64,000 bases of DNA from Polytrichum commune (lineage: Eukaryota; Streptophyta; Polytrichopsida; Polytrichales; Polytrichaceae): assembly GCA_950295325.1 (NCBI GenBank), contig OX485809.1, forward strand, positions 22,876,001 through 22,940,000. Direction: 5' to 3'. Within the stretch, counting starts at the first letter, position 1. Every line of letters starts with the position of its first letter. This document shows positions 27,602-38,796 of this stretch, piece by piece. The position numbers were made by a program, and so were the translations under genes. The notes under the pieces were generated by a model. It had not been told where the DNA came from, did no database searches, and worked only from the letters and a program-made list of their open reading frames with translations.

Positions 27602-27806
27602 AGGCCACTCACCCTGCATCGCGTGTCACTGCGGCGGCAGGCCAGGCCACTCACCCTGGATCGCGTGTCACTCGGCGGCAGCCAGGCCACTCACCCTGGA
27701 TCGCGTGTCACTCGGCGGCAGGCCAGGCCACTCACCCTGGATCGCGTGTCACTCGGCGGCAGGCCAGGCCACTCACCCTGCATCGCGTGTGCAGTCACTG
27801 CGGCAG
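27602..27806. repeat. GC-rich minisatellite, ~41-bp unit x5
   Basis: Units starting aggccactcaccctg at 27602, 27644, 27684, 27725 and 27766 contain cgcgtgtcact and gcggc. Units are 40-42 bp; the last has a small insertion. It lies between the divergent GH1 and MINDY-like starts, about 0.3 kb upstream of the GH1 ATG. The long frames across it (27539-28255) are repeat artefacts. Confidence 0.9.
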
Positions 27807-29072
27807 CAGCCCTCGCCCCTAAGGCCGGGACAGAGAAGGGCTTGCGCCCCTCTGCCCGCCCTGCCATTCCTGTAGGGAATGCCAAAAAGGCTATATTATG
27901 TAAAACAGGGTACGCCGGGGAAGATTCCTTGTACCCCGAACTCGACCCAGTAGATTGGCGAATATCAATTCGTATCAGGATTCCTATACGTATTCGTACA
28001 AATATGAGTATTGTTATACCAAAAATTTCCTGGTCTGCCCGAGGAGCCATTGTGACCGCCCATCTTCAGACCTTCTGTCTGCATCGTGACCGTTTGACAA
28101 GCTTAGGGTTTGGCACCAGCAAGCTTGCGGCTTGGCACCCCTCCTCGTTCTCTTTTGTGCTCCTCTCGCTCGTCCGCCCGCCGTTTTGCTCCGGCAACCA
28201 TCGATCTGCTCTACTTTGTTGTACTCGGCCCGGCTCCGCTCAGCTCGCAAGTTAGTTCTTCTACTTCCTTAGCTTTGCTTTTCTTTCTTTCTTCTCTCGC
28301 AGCCCCGGCCCTCATCTTTAGGGATCGCACAGAGCGATCGCCAGATCCAGGTTCTGTTAGTGGCTTTACCAATTTGTTTCCCCTTCCTTGTCTTGTTCTT
28401 GCTCTCCGGTTCTCTTTTTCCTGGATCCAACTGTCGTGGTTACGCTTCTTGCTCGTGATGGCTCCTTTCGTTGTTTTGTCGGTAGGTTTTCATTTTTTTT
28501 GTTTCGGGGTTTTCATGTTTGGAGCGTAGACAGTTTGGAGGTAGGAAATTGATTCCGTAGCTTACCGGGTTAATAGCTACAGTCGCGATGAAACGAGCGT
28601 TGAAAGCGCAACGGCGATGGTGTCGGAGCGTAGTGCTTATCGAACTTCAAGGCTTCAGTGTTCTGACCTTGCAGTTGTCGTCTTGGACAAATATGGTCTA
28701 AAGCTTCAAATGTGGGATACATGTTTATCTCATCTATCGAGTGTCTATCTGTTTAGCGAAGAGATCGAGTATCTTGAGTTACTGTGTTGCCAAAATTTGA
28801 AAATTGTCGATGGTCTGGTTTTAAATGCAGTAATGCGAGTGATGCTTTGGACAAGTTGCGGTTCCCTTGCCCTTCCTGCTTTCCTTTTGCTTGTTTTAGG
28901 TAGGGCACCCCTGCCCCATTTTGCTCCCTTTGGTCTTCCCTTTCGATCCACGCCTCTGCGATCTACGTCCGCCTTCCATGCCTCCTACTGTTTGTTGCGT
29001 TGGATCATCTTCGTCTTCTGCTTTGCCCCAGGGTTTGACCATGGATTCGCTGATTGCATTTCTTCTGTCCAG
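27807..29072 (+). other. GC-rich leader region of the MINDY-like pseudogene
   Basis: This stretch is GC- and pyrimidine-rich, as in plant 5' leaders, and has several good donor and acceptor words (for example tctcgcag near 28300 and tgtccag at 29066-29072). Frames at 28110-28529 and 28617-29189 are open but do not look like a known protein until 29073. I cannot place the first coding exon of the ancestral gene with confidence. Confidence 0.4.
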
Positions 29073-29779
29073 GTCGTCGACGCGCCTCATTCCAAGCTCA
29101 GGACTCCCACTAAGCTGACGGATCGATCGGAAGGCCTTGCTCCTTTACGGGATGCTACTGCTAAAAAGACCAACCGAGGGAAGAGGTGAGTGGAGGACGA
29201 GCGACAGCAGCTGCCGTTGCGTCTGGCGGAGCAGTTGTACTTGCTCGTGTTCGGTACCAAAGTCTCCAAGGATGTCCTCTGTCAATGGTGTCACCAAGGC
29301 TTTAGGTTTGATTACCCCATCTTATGAAGAGAAAGAGAAATTTTAGGCAATCCGTTTGTTGTTTCAATTTTAGAGGATGAAGTCATCACCATTAACGATG
29401 CCAAAATATGATTTAAGGGTTTCAGTCTTGGAAGTGTATTTTGTTGTTCGAGGGTTTTGGCCATACGCTCAGCTTGACCAAGATCAACGTCTCATGTAGT
29501 GCGTCATGTTCCTGAGCTGATCGACGTTGCAGTTTTCTATCTCTGCTTTGGATCCCTTTTGAATATTTTTTAAAGTTCTAAACCTAGCTCATGGCAATTT
29601 GAGGAGCCAAATTCTCTTTCTTCTTGTGTGAAGCACAATATGTGGGACCATGATGATTATGAAAGTTATTTTAAAGTTTACATGGGTTGGAATTTTGCAA
29701 GTTCAGCCCTGACACGGAGACGTCGTTAGGTCTTGTGCAACGGGAAGGTGGTCCTTGTGGAGTGTTGGCCCCAATTTAG
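29073..29779 (+). pseudogene. 5' part of a MINDY-type deubiquitinase gene, disrupted
   Basis: Exon 29073-29305 reads SKLRTPTKL, GLAPLRDATAKK, then LAEQLYLLVFG and QWCHQGFR. Exon 29702-29779 reads FSPDTETSLGLVQ, then EGGPCGVLAPI. GGPCGVL is the catalytic-cysteine block of MINDY (FAM63/FAM188, DUF4205-like) ubiquitin hydrolases. Three lesions are visible: an in-frame TGA at 29187-29189, a damaged acceptor before the second exon (gcaa where gcag is expected), and TAG at 29777-29779 where the conserved Gln codon should end the exon. No later exons, including the catalytic His region, were found downstream. The locus is therefore read as a truncated pseudogene. Confidence 0.75.
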
Positions 29780-30747
29780 GTGAGCTTTGCTAGTTGACTA
29801 TCATTTCCTTCAAAATTCGTCCTTTCAAGAGACTTTAAAAACTGAATCTATCAATGATTTGTAACTGAGACTCATTGAACGTTGCCAAAGCTTCCAAAAA
29901 TGTCTTTGAAATGATATTCAGATGTTGAAATTGTTGGACTATCATTCTAAGGGATTTATATGATATCAGTCAATGTGAAGCGATTTAGTCTAGAAGCATA
30001 TGAGTATTTGCTATTCATGTGTGTTGGTTGATTGGAGGATTTTTATTGATACCATGGTTGATGATATCAGGCTTTGGTTTTGAAGTACCTCCTATTTACA
30101 ACAAAAGATGAAAATGACACTGGTATGAAAAATAAACTGCTCTCCTGCAGTTCAAAGCATGTATTAACCAAATCGACTACTCCCCTGTAATTGCACATCC
30201 CCTATATGTGCTGAGAATATGTCATGTTGTGTGAACTTGTACATGTCAAGTTGCCAACACATGCATGTGGCAAGGAGCCCATTTGTGAGATGCCACTCTT
30301 ATGTTTAGCATGTTATCTGAATGTTTGTGAAGATGTGAATCTCAAGTGAGCTTATAATCTATGTATGGTGAGGGTTGTCAGATCCCTATGCTATCTGAAT
30401 ACCTATGAATATATGAATCTCAAATGAGCTTCTAAGAGCTTCATGCACACCTTGTGCCTGCGTCAGCCTTTGACTCTGAAAACTACATGAAACATGCTTG
30501 CATTTGATGCTGAAAATTCAGGGCCTGTGAGAGTGATGCACAGTAATAGTGATGCTTCTATAGTCCCTCTGAACTTATACAATCGCTGCTTCCAAAATAT
30601 TTGAGTCCTAGAGAAGAAGGGGTAAGCTTCTGGCACTCACTACAATGTGCCTCTTCTTAATGCTTTGGTGTTGTACGTTGGAATGCAGGTATAGCACTTA
30701 CACTATCTATCACGTTTTAATAGTATCCTAACTTCTGACCTTATGTC
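29780..30747. other. No gene seen
   Basis: Expected to hold later MINDY exons if the gene were whole, but none is recognisable. Confidence 0.5.
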
Positions 30748-32640
30748 CTAAGGTCGTCCATAGCTTGTATCCATAGTAGAGTAGTTGATCTTTTGGAGCA
30801 TATTGTCCAAAATTTTGTATGGTGGAAGAGACAGTGTACTGAAACACGTGTTGGATTGAATGCAAAGCTCATCGTCCATGTCCAATAGCTTGACCTTGTT
30901 CTTTGAGGTGGTGAAGAACTCCAAATCGGTAATGAATACGGCCAGCCTTGTTCTCTCTGAATTTGTCATACGATGGATTACAACACAAAATTATATTCGT
31001 TGTTGCTCAGTATTGCTATCTTCAAATTCAATCACCTTCATGAATTTTGCTAGATCAACAGAGCATGCTCCTGGAAAAATGATCTTCAAGCAATCAAGGT
31101 TTAAAAGACTGATGTTGGATTGAAACTTTGTCTTCTTTATGCAGATGTTGGGGATGTCTTAATGGCTACGTTGAAGCCCTCTCGGAGACCAACACTAATG
31201 AACTCTCTATCTTTGAAGAGATGAGACCAGATAATAGCCCCAATTTTGGCTTCAACCTGAACAACCCATTATTCGTCAACAATAGTGAAGCCAACAAAAG
31301 ACCAACCAATATCTTCATCAATTTCTTCAGCTGAGAGGTGAGAAATGAGATTCTTTGCTTCTTCTAGTGATTTTCTCAGTTGGCGTAGGATGTTCTACTT
31401 TGAAGGATAACATAGACGAAAATCGTGCTCCAAAATGGCTCGAAGTCATAGGTCCACTCCTTCTGAATCTTTAAGTGGATGGAAAATTGATCCCTTCCGG
31501 TTGTTGGGGTATTCAAAGATGTTGTTGTAGTTATTCTTTTGCATTAACAACACACTTATGAGTGGTTTTGTATTGGATCATAGTATGGAATGCCAAAAGT
31601 GTATGAATATCATTCCATACACTTATGAGTGGAAAGAGGTAACTCACAAAGGGCATGGAGAAAAATTGCTTCCAAAAATTGATAAGTCATCCATTTGTTA
31701 ACCCATTAAAGTCAATTGTATCTATTTCTGTAATTCCGCTCTTGTTGACAAAATCGATCTTCACTTTATAACAAGTTTTGTTCTCCAGCATCACCTCTCT
31801 CCATTTTTCGCAAAATGAATTGTATTTTCGTCCTTGATAAACTTGCATTAGATCTTAATGATTAGAATAATATACTCGAAGTTTTTATTCTTAAAAGATG
31901 GAAATTATCTGTATAACAGAGTAGGATGACTATACCTTGATGTGATGCTCTGGAACAAGGTAAGATAACTCCATGTATTGCTTGACTAAGTGAAACATTG
32001 AATTCTTCAAGAAATGCCTCTGATATTGAAGCAAGGCTAACTCAACTTCTTTTCGTTTGTTGAACAAGTCTTCATCTTTCAGATCAAGACTTAAATTGGA
32101 GCTGCACATCAACTGTAGTAGGTTTTTTGTAATATTTTTGTTAGAAGGAAGTGTAAATAATTCTTCTAACTTGTTGATGTTATCTTGCCCATTTGCTCTG
32201 TAGGTTTGCAACAATAATTTGGCGTGACCTCTGCAAATTGCATCTCTTGGAAGAAATGTGAGAAGTATCTCAAATTCTGCCCATTCCTTCCAAAAAGGTC
32301 TGGCTGCAGCTTCAAACTCTCTCCTTATATCTGCTGATGTGTACATAGATAGAGTTGGATGGCTAGTCAACTTGATCAAGTCACTCTCCTTGCATGATAG
32401 GTCACTTCTCGTGTCTCTGCACTTGATCAAGGTCTTTGTAATGGACTGAAACTTTGATGGTTGATTTGCAGGAACATGAAGGATTGTGTTCTCCAACTCC
32501 TTTATAACCATCCAAAATGAGGTGTTGTATTTAACCTCCAAAGCAGATAGGTGATGAAAACTTCTGGTGTGAGATTTTTCCTTCCCAATACTATGTAATA
32601 GCCCTCTTCTGCTTTCAGCTATACTTCTGCGAGTTGGTCC
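30748..32640 (-). pseudogene. Unrecognised protein-coding remains
   Basis: On the minus strand, an open stretch from about 32635 to 31930 encodes about 235 residues, with SIAESRRGLLHSIGKE upstream of the first in-frame ATG at 32541. It is rich in helices and Leu/Glu, including ADIRREFEAAARPFWKEWAE and RKEVELALLQYQRHF. Further along, about 31400-31130 reads LRQLRKSLEEAKNLISHL, then SAEEIDEDIGWSFVGFTI, then a TAA. About 31110-30748 reads CLKIIFPGACSVDLAKFMK, a stop, then RTRLAVFITDLEFFTT. The three blocks share strand and style and are broken by stops. I do not recognise the family. It could be a decayed gene or an unknown repeat-encoded protein. Confidence 0.45.
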
Positions 32641-32660
32641 AAACTGTCTTCATGGTAGAA

Positions 32661-35600
32661 AATATTGTCATTAAACAATTTATATCCCACTAAATAATTA
32701 TTTATGTCAAAATTTTATTTTAGATATAAAACCCTTATATCTACAAGTAGACAATATTTAAGGGTGTAGACTCGAGTGGGGTAAACTCATTCGATCAACT
32801 CTAGAAAGAATGAATCCTTAATCACGTCGGCAATTGAACTACCGAAGTGCACTTTGTTTCATTTTATTCATAAAGGGGCTTGGAACTTGGAATCCTGAAT
32901 GACATCAAAATTAGCACTAAGAATTGAGCATGATATGCCGCCACAATGGATTGTATCCAAGGTACATGGCTCTTTTAAAAGAATTTGAAACCGCCCTCTC
33001 ACCGAATTGAGGCCTACAAGCGTGCAGGCCCACCACTGCGACCCATGGCATGTCAATAGTACCCCCGATGAGTCCGCTACAATGCTCGGTGTAGGTCCCA
33101 TCCTCGGTAAGTCACCACCTACTTCTACCCTAATCCCTCTACCACGCCGCGTAACCTTCATTTTCACCATAATAACAATAGAATCTGCGTAAAAAACATT
33201 CACCCTATAAAATTTACCAAAAAAAATGAAATTTCTTGAAAAAAAAAATTATCCAAAATTTACAGCATTAGTTTTTTCTTCATAATTTTTAACCATTTAG
33301 GAATTTTACAACAACCTTTATACTAATAGAATTTCCTTGAAAAGGCGCCTAAAATACATGTGTCGCGCTCCCAAAACAACTAAGATTCCAGTCTAAAATC
33401 GCCCCTCAAAGTATGCTGGTCAAAATTCTAGAGCAGATTAGTTTTTTGATCATAACTTTTGTTTAACATCAAATTGGTTTGTGGGTTATAGCCCATTGGA
33501 AGCGCCTTCAAAAAACGCATCCAATGCATATCCAATTTGTCAACATTGAGTAAGATTTGATAAAGAAATTGGCATTTAAAGCATTATGGTCCAAAATTAC
33601 ACAGCATCACATTTATGGTCATAAGTTTTGACTGCAAAATCACATTGAAACGTACCTTGCACCATTGGATTCGTCTTTGAAAGGCGCCTAATTTTCATAA
33701 ATAAAATACTCCCATTAGTGCGGAATCAACTTCGAAATCCTCATTCAAAGTTTGCTGTTCCAAATGACCACCACCAAATAAATCATCAACACTTACTCCT
33801 TGAATCAATTAATACCCTCGGCTCCCAAGGGGTGGAGTCTCTTAAATTTGTGTACAATGTTTCTTCTCAATGCATGGTTTGAACAAATTTTTTGCAAGTC
33901 ACACTTAAATGTCCAAAAGACCTATGTACACATGAAATCAACTACACATCCACAACCAATGAATTCGCCAAGGCAACCAAAAAATCTTAAATACATTCAC
34001 GACCATCATATTAGAACCATAAAACATCCATGTTAAAACCAATCACATTCAAGGCACACTATTTGAATATAAATTGAAATTCATAAAAACGGAAAAACAA
34101 CCCTTTCACCACCAAGATCATAATAAGTCATTTCACCCCTCTTTTATCTAATATCTTACACACAATCCATCTTCTTAAATGTAACCCACAAATGTGCATC
34201 TACACAAAGGGGTCATTTATCCCTCAGATGACCACAATATAGGAAACATTGCACATTCTAGCATCTATACTTTATACATAAATTCACAAATAACATAAAG
34301 ACTATTATGCCTACAAAACATATTCTGAACCAAACCAAACGTCATAATACTAGCCATATCCAATTTAATTAACCATCAACTATTTAATCAGTTTTAATAA
34401 GCCCATGATATATCAAATGCACAATCACACATGAACTAAAATTTTAATACGCACAATGTATAGGCAACCACCATAAACATATTCTTTGGCCAACTACCCA
34501 CCCAAATCCAAAATACATCATTTGCCGAAACAATAAATTTGACACATGGCCACACCTACTATCCACATGTATAAACCAACACATAAAATGTCTCTAAATT
34601 GCCGCTACAACAAAGCAATCCACCAAATAGTCCACACACTTCAATCCAACAAGTATACTAGATACTACACATTAATTAATGCAGGGAGCCACAACTGAAG
34701 ATCACATGTTAACACAAAACTATAATGGGTGCTACAATGTGCATGCCCTTCCACCTCATGCACATACCTAGCCCACCTCCGACTAGACATACTATGGATA
34801 TAAGGAACACCAAATGACAAACCCCCCAAACTTAACCCCTCCCACCACACATCCTCCAGTTTATTAAGTTTACTTATTGCCATCATAGATTCCCCACAAC
34901 CGCACCTCAAGAAAAAAAGACAACAAATATAGCCCACTCATCCAAGCCCTTAGAACAAAAGGCTAGAAAGTAGATCCCCTTATCACCATTAGTATATGAG
35001 GCGTTATTCACGAACCATCATTGCAAGCACTTAAAAACCTCAACATAGCCCCATGAGAAATCAGAATGCTCATGAGACGCATGTACCAAATAATCACAAA
35101 ATACCTCACCTACCAAGTCATAAAAAAAATTTAAAATTTAAAACAACAAACAAGCCCCCATGGTCCCGTCCTAGAGGGATGACAACCGACTAACTTATAC
35201 CACCCAAGAAAATCCACCTTATGATAGGAAAAAATTAACCCCACCTTTAAAGCTTAGTAAAACACGATCAAGGTCAAAAAGAATGAGCTCCCTTTCACGT
35301 CAGTGCATAAGAACATTCATGTTATATTAATCTTATTATATTTAATATACATTGATCAAGGGTGGAGTCTCTTAAATTTGTTTACAATGCTCATTTCCTG
35401 ATGCAGGGTTTTGAACAAACCTTTACATGTTAAAGTTTGTTTGACTGACATATACGTCCAAGTCTTGACAGACGAATGACACCAAAAATTCAGTAACTCC
35501 ATAAATCCACAATTTTTATTTATCTTTTACTACGAAAGTGCTTCCTCTGGCCTCTTGATTAAAGGAAAGTGGATAACCTAAAAGTAAACGCGTAAAGCTG

Positions 35601-35706
35601 AAAAATAAAAAGCATAGTAATTTTTTTCAAATAACAACAAAGATAAATTAAAATATTCATTACCTTTTTTTTGTCATTGTTAAGAACAAAGTGTGAATAG
35701 AAGGTA
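32661..35706. other. No gene; AT-rich, probably old repeats
   Basis: Very AT-rich sequence with short frames. Around 33350-33700 loosely repeated phrases (attggaagcgcc, aaaggcgcc, ataacttttg) suggest diverged tandem units. The minus frame at 32868-33203 has no recognisable feature. Confidence 0.5.
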
Positions 35707-35708
35707 TA

Positions 35709-36702
35709 CAGTCAAGACTCTATAAGTGTTACCCCTATAAGCGCTATAATTTCATATATGTTAAGAAAATTTTACTCCCCTACAAAAACACAATTGGTAA
35801 GACTAGTGAGTGTTATGTGTTAAGTGTTATAACATGCTCTACTCCCTTCTTTGTTAATTGCACCTTTATAAGTGTTAATTTTGAGAGGCAAAGAATCAAG
35901 GTAATAATATATGAGAGCATACATTTTAAACATGTAATCTCATTTATCCTAGATTCTTTGTAAACAATTCAAATTTGTTGGAGGCACACGGATGTTCTTT
36001 CGATCTCTATTAAGAGGGAGATAGAGGAAGCTAGGTGTTTGGTAAAGGTTGATGAAGTTGCTACTCTACTTCATCAACTGATGGTGTTGTCATCTGATAA
36101 TGAAGTGGGTGATGTGATGAATGCTCATGAATACCTCAATTATGAGATGAAGTTTGATTTAAACAACCCCTATGAACCTACTAATGAGGAGTTTTTGGAT
36201 ATGTATTCCTCAGAACATCAAGAAATTGATGTCGATGAGGTTATGGTTGATGTGGTAGAAGAAGTTGTAGGATTTAGTGTTGCTGAGCGTACTCTAGAGA
36301 CTTTGAAGAAATACTTTGAACAAAGACCAAATGATGCCCTATATATCACACATCAAGAGCATTCAAGGACTCTAAAAGGAAGTTTCATCTCATCATTTAG
36401 AAGCTTCTCATCATACTACTATAGACTCTTTCTTTCGGTTAGTTTAGTTGGAAGAATCTCGTCAAGTTACTATTATATAGATTATTTCTTTCAATTAGTT
36501 TAGTTGAATTATGTATTATCATTTGTACTTTTATTTTTTATTTTTATAAAACGTTATGTTCTTCATTTTCGGGAATTTTAAGTGTTATTTCTATAAATTT
36601 TATTAATCATCAGTTGGAATTCTATAAGTGTTACTTGTTATAATTCTAAATATGTTAATTTTTTGCTACTCTCGAACATTAACATTTATAGAGTCTTGAC
36701 TG
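35709..36702 (+). mobile_element. pogo/Tigger-type element, copy 2
   Basis: A 994-bp element with CAGTCAAGACTCTATAA termini and TA on each side (35707-35708 and 36703-36704). It is highly similar to copy 1 (313-1283) but inverted relative to it. Both copies carry the same internal remnant, so the deletion predates their spread. Confidence 0.85.
36039..36503 (+). pseudogene. C-terminal remnant of a Tigger/CENP-B-like transposase
   Basis: It matches the remnant in copy 1, with an extra four-residue stretch (EVMV) in the acidic region. After about residue 107 a small frameshift relative to copy 1 changes the tail. HTH and DDE regions are absent. Confidence 0.6.
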
Positions 36703-36710
36703 TATTGTTT

Positions 36711-37320
36711 TCATCTACTAATCTCTCTATTGATTTTATATACTATATCTCTGTTGAGCATGTAGGACTGAGTATAACATGTCATTGTTGATATATGGTA
36801 TGTGTGTGTGTGTTTTTGTTCTTTTTCATTTTCTTTTTCATTTTTGTTTAACATAGCGTAGGAGAAATAAAACATATTATTTTGAACCGTTTTGGTGAAA
36901 GCAAAAAGTAGCCTCGGAAAGTCACTTTCACCTTTCATTTGTTGTGCGAACAAAGTTGATCTCCCAACCACTTTTTTTTACAAAGTACATGAATTCACAT
37001 AGAGGAATCAAGAATCTATCATGTGCAATTGCCACCAATGTAGCTAGGTAGGAATCCTCTTTTTCCACTTTCAAGAAGCTATAAAAATCCTCGGGGAGTG
37101 CACTTAGTATTAAAAGTTAAGTATAACGTGAGTGCATCACCTCCAAATAAATACCCCTATATACAATTTTTCTTTCATTAAAAAAATTGATATACATATA
37201 TATATATATAACAAAAAAGAAGCCAGGCATGCATGCTCAAAGTAAATTAAAAAAGAAAAAGCTCAACATATATATACAATGAAAAACATGATCTAAAAAA
37301 TAAGCTTGATTTTTTTCACT
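36711..37320. other. No gene; simple repeats
   Basis: Contains a short TG run near 36799 and a TA run near 37192-37210. A segment around 37020-37100 (gccaccaatgtagcta, aagaagctataaaaatc) resembles 38385-38445. Confidence 0.5.
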
Positions 37321-37521
37321 TTAAAAGTACTTATTTATCATTGATAAAATCATCAAACACTTTTCATTTGTAAGATGTAACTCATACAAGTTTTTTTCTA
37401 CCACAAAAGTTATTGTAGTTAGTGCAATAATAGTTTCTAAGTCTACCATGATATGATCTGTCAAGTCATAAGTCCATAGTGATCCATGATCTTTTTGGTA
37501 CCAACACAATCCAATCTCCAT
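37321..37521 (-). pseudogene. Repeat-associated orphan reading frame, copy 2
   Basis: A 66-codon frame on the minus strand with MEIGLCWYQK, WTYDLTDHIMVDLETIIAL and YELH, matching the frame at 2456-2710. It is truncated at its start relative to that copy. Function unknown. Confidence 0.45.
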
Positions 37522-38796
37522 ATATATGAGGTTGGTAATTATGGTTTTTGATTTTTGATTTTTGATTTTTTTAATTTTTTGTTTTCAATGAAGAGGCCTA
37601 AGAGTTACTTCTTACCAACATGCTATAAGAGAATGGCCCTATGTGTAAATTTACAATTCTTATCACATAAAAAATGGGCTATGTATACTTATGAAATTGA
37701 CCAAAGTAATACCCTAAGCTCATGTATATTTTGTAAGCCTACCCCATGATTAATACCCCTTTTGTTCACTCATGTGGTTCCATACGGGATATTGTAGTGC
37801 ACCCCCTAGGAAAATCCTCCAGAATCTAGATGTACATATCTTAAAGCAATATATGATGTAATGCACTAATAAAACTCACAACATTATTTGGTTGACTTTG
37901 TGCACTGGGTGGGGTTGGAAAAACTGAGATTCTATTCGGAATTATACTATGTTTATTATGTCAATAGAGCACTACACAAGTGAATTTAAGTTGAAAAACT
38001 CAAGTGAAACAATGTATTGATATTATTAGAATGGAATAGCTGATGACAATTGAATAATATTATGGGACAATTGGTCATTGTTCATGGTTCAATGAAGTGA
38101 ATGAAAGCTTGTCCAACATTTCGAGAGACAGAATGACAAGTGAGCTATCTTTACCCTACTAAAAGCATATAAATGTCCCAACTTTCCTTATTGAGCAGTT
38201 TCGGAGGAGGTAAAAGGATGAACACAAAGCCTTCCTCCGCGTTACTGGTTTGAGCGATATTTACATCCCTTTTCTTTATCTTGAAGCCTAAATGGGGCTC
38301 AAGGATGTCTCGAATGTCCTCGTTTTCAAGCCCGAGAAGTTTCCATGTATTCACATGAATGTAGGAATTCTTTGGTCGCAATCGCCACCAATGTAGCTAC
38401 ATACTTAAGATGCATTGCACTTCAAGAAGCTATAAAAATCTCCAGAACTCGGATTTACAAATCTCATAGCAATTTACGATGTAATGCTTTGATAGAACTT
38501 GACAATTGGTCATGTTCATGGTTGATGAGCCGACTGAGCGCTGTCCCATCATTTCGAGAGTTTGCACATTATTCGTTTACCTTATCTGTCCCTTCTCAAT
38601 GTTGCCACTGACAAGTGGGCTATGTTTACCCTACTAAAACCAAGTGAATACCCAACTTTCCTTGCCCAACACTTTCGGAGGAGCTCAAGGATGAACACCA
38701 CTTAGCCTTCCTCCGCGTTCAAGTTGCCGTCAGTGATGTTTACATCCCCCTGTTTTATGTGGAATGAATTGCCAGCCATGTCTGGAAAGTCCTCGT
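37522..38796. repeat. Non-coding, with a duplicated RLK 3' segment
   Basis: The segment at about 38150-38340 (taccctactaaaa, ttcggagga, gccttcctccgcgtt, tgtcctcgttt) recurs about 470 bp away at about 38620-38815, where it runs into the last exon of the RLK gene. It is a tandem duplication of the RLK 3' end, and the minus frame 38151-38381 is its by-product. Confidence 0.65.

Noticed and set aside
27900-28030. Possible plastid-derived segment
   Set aside because: The composition resembles organelle DNA, but I could not match it to a known plastid gene.
27539-28255. 238-codon frame with repeated RPLTLDRVSL units
   Set aside because: The repeats come from the 41-bp minisatellite read through in one frame; there is no conserved protein feature.
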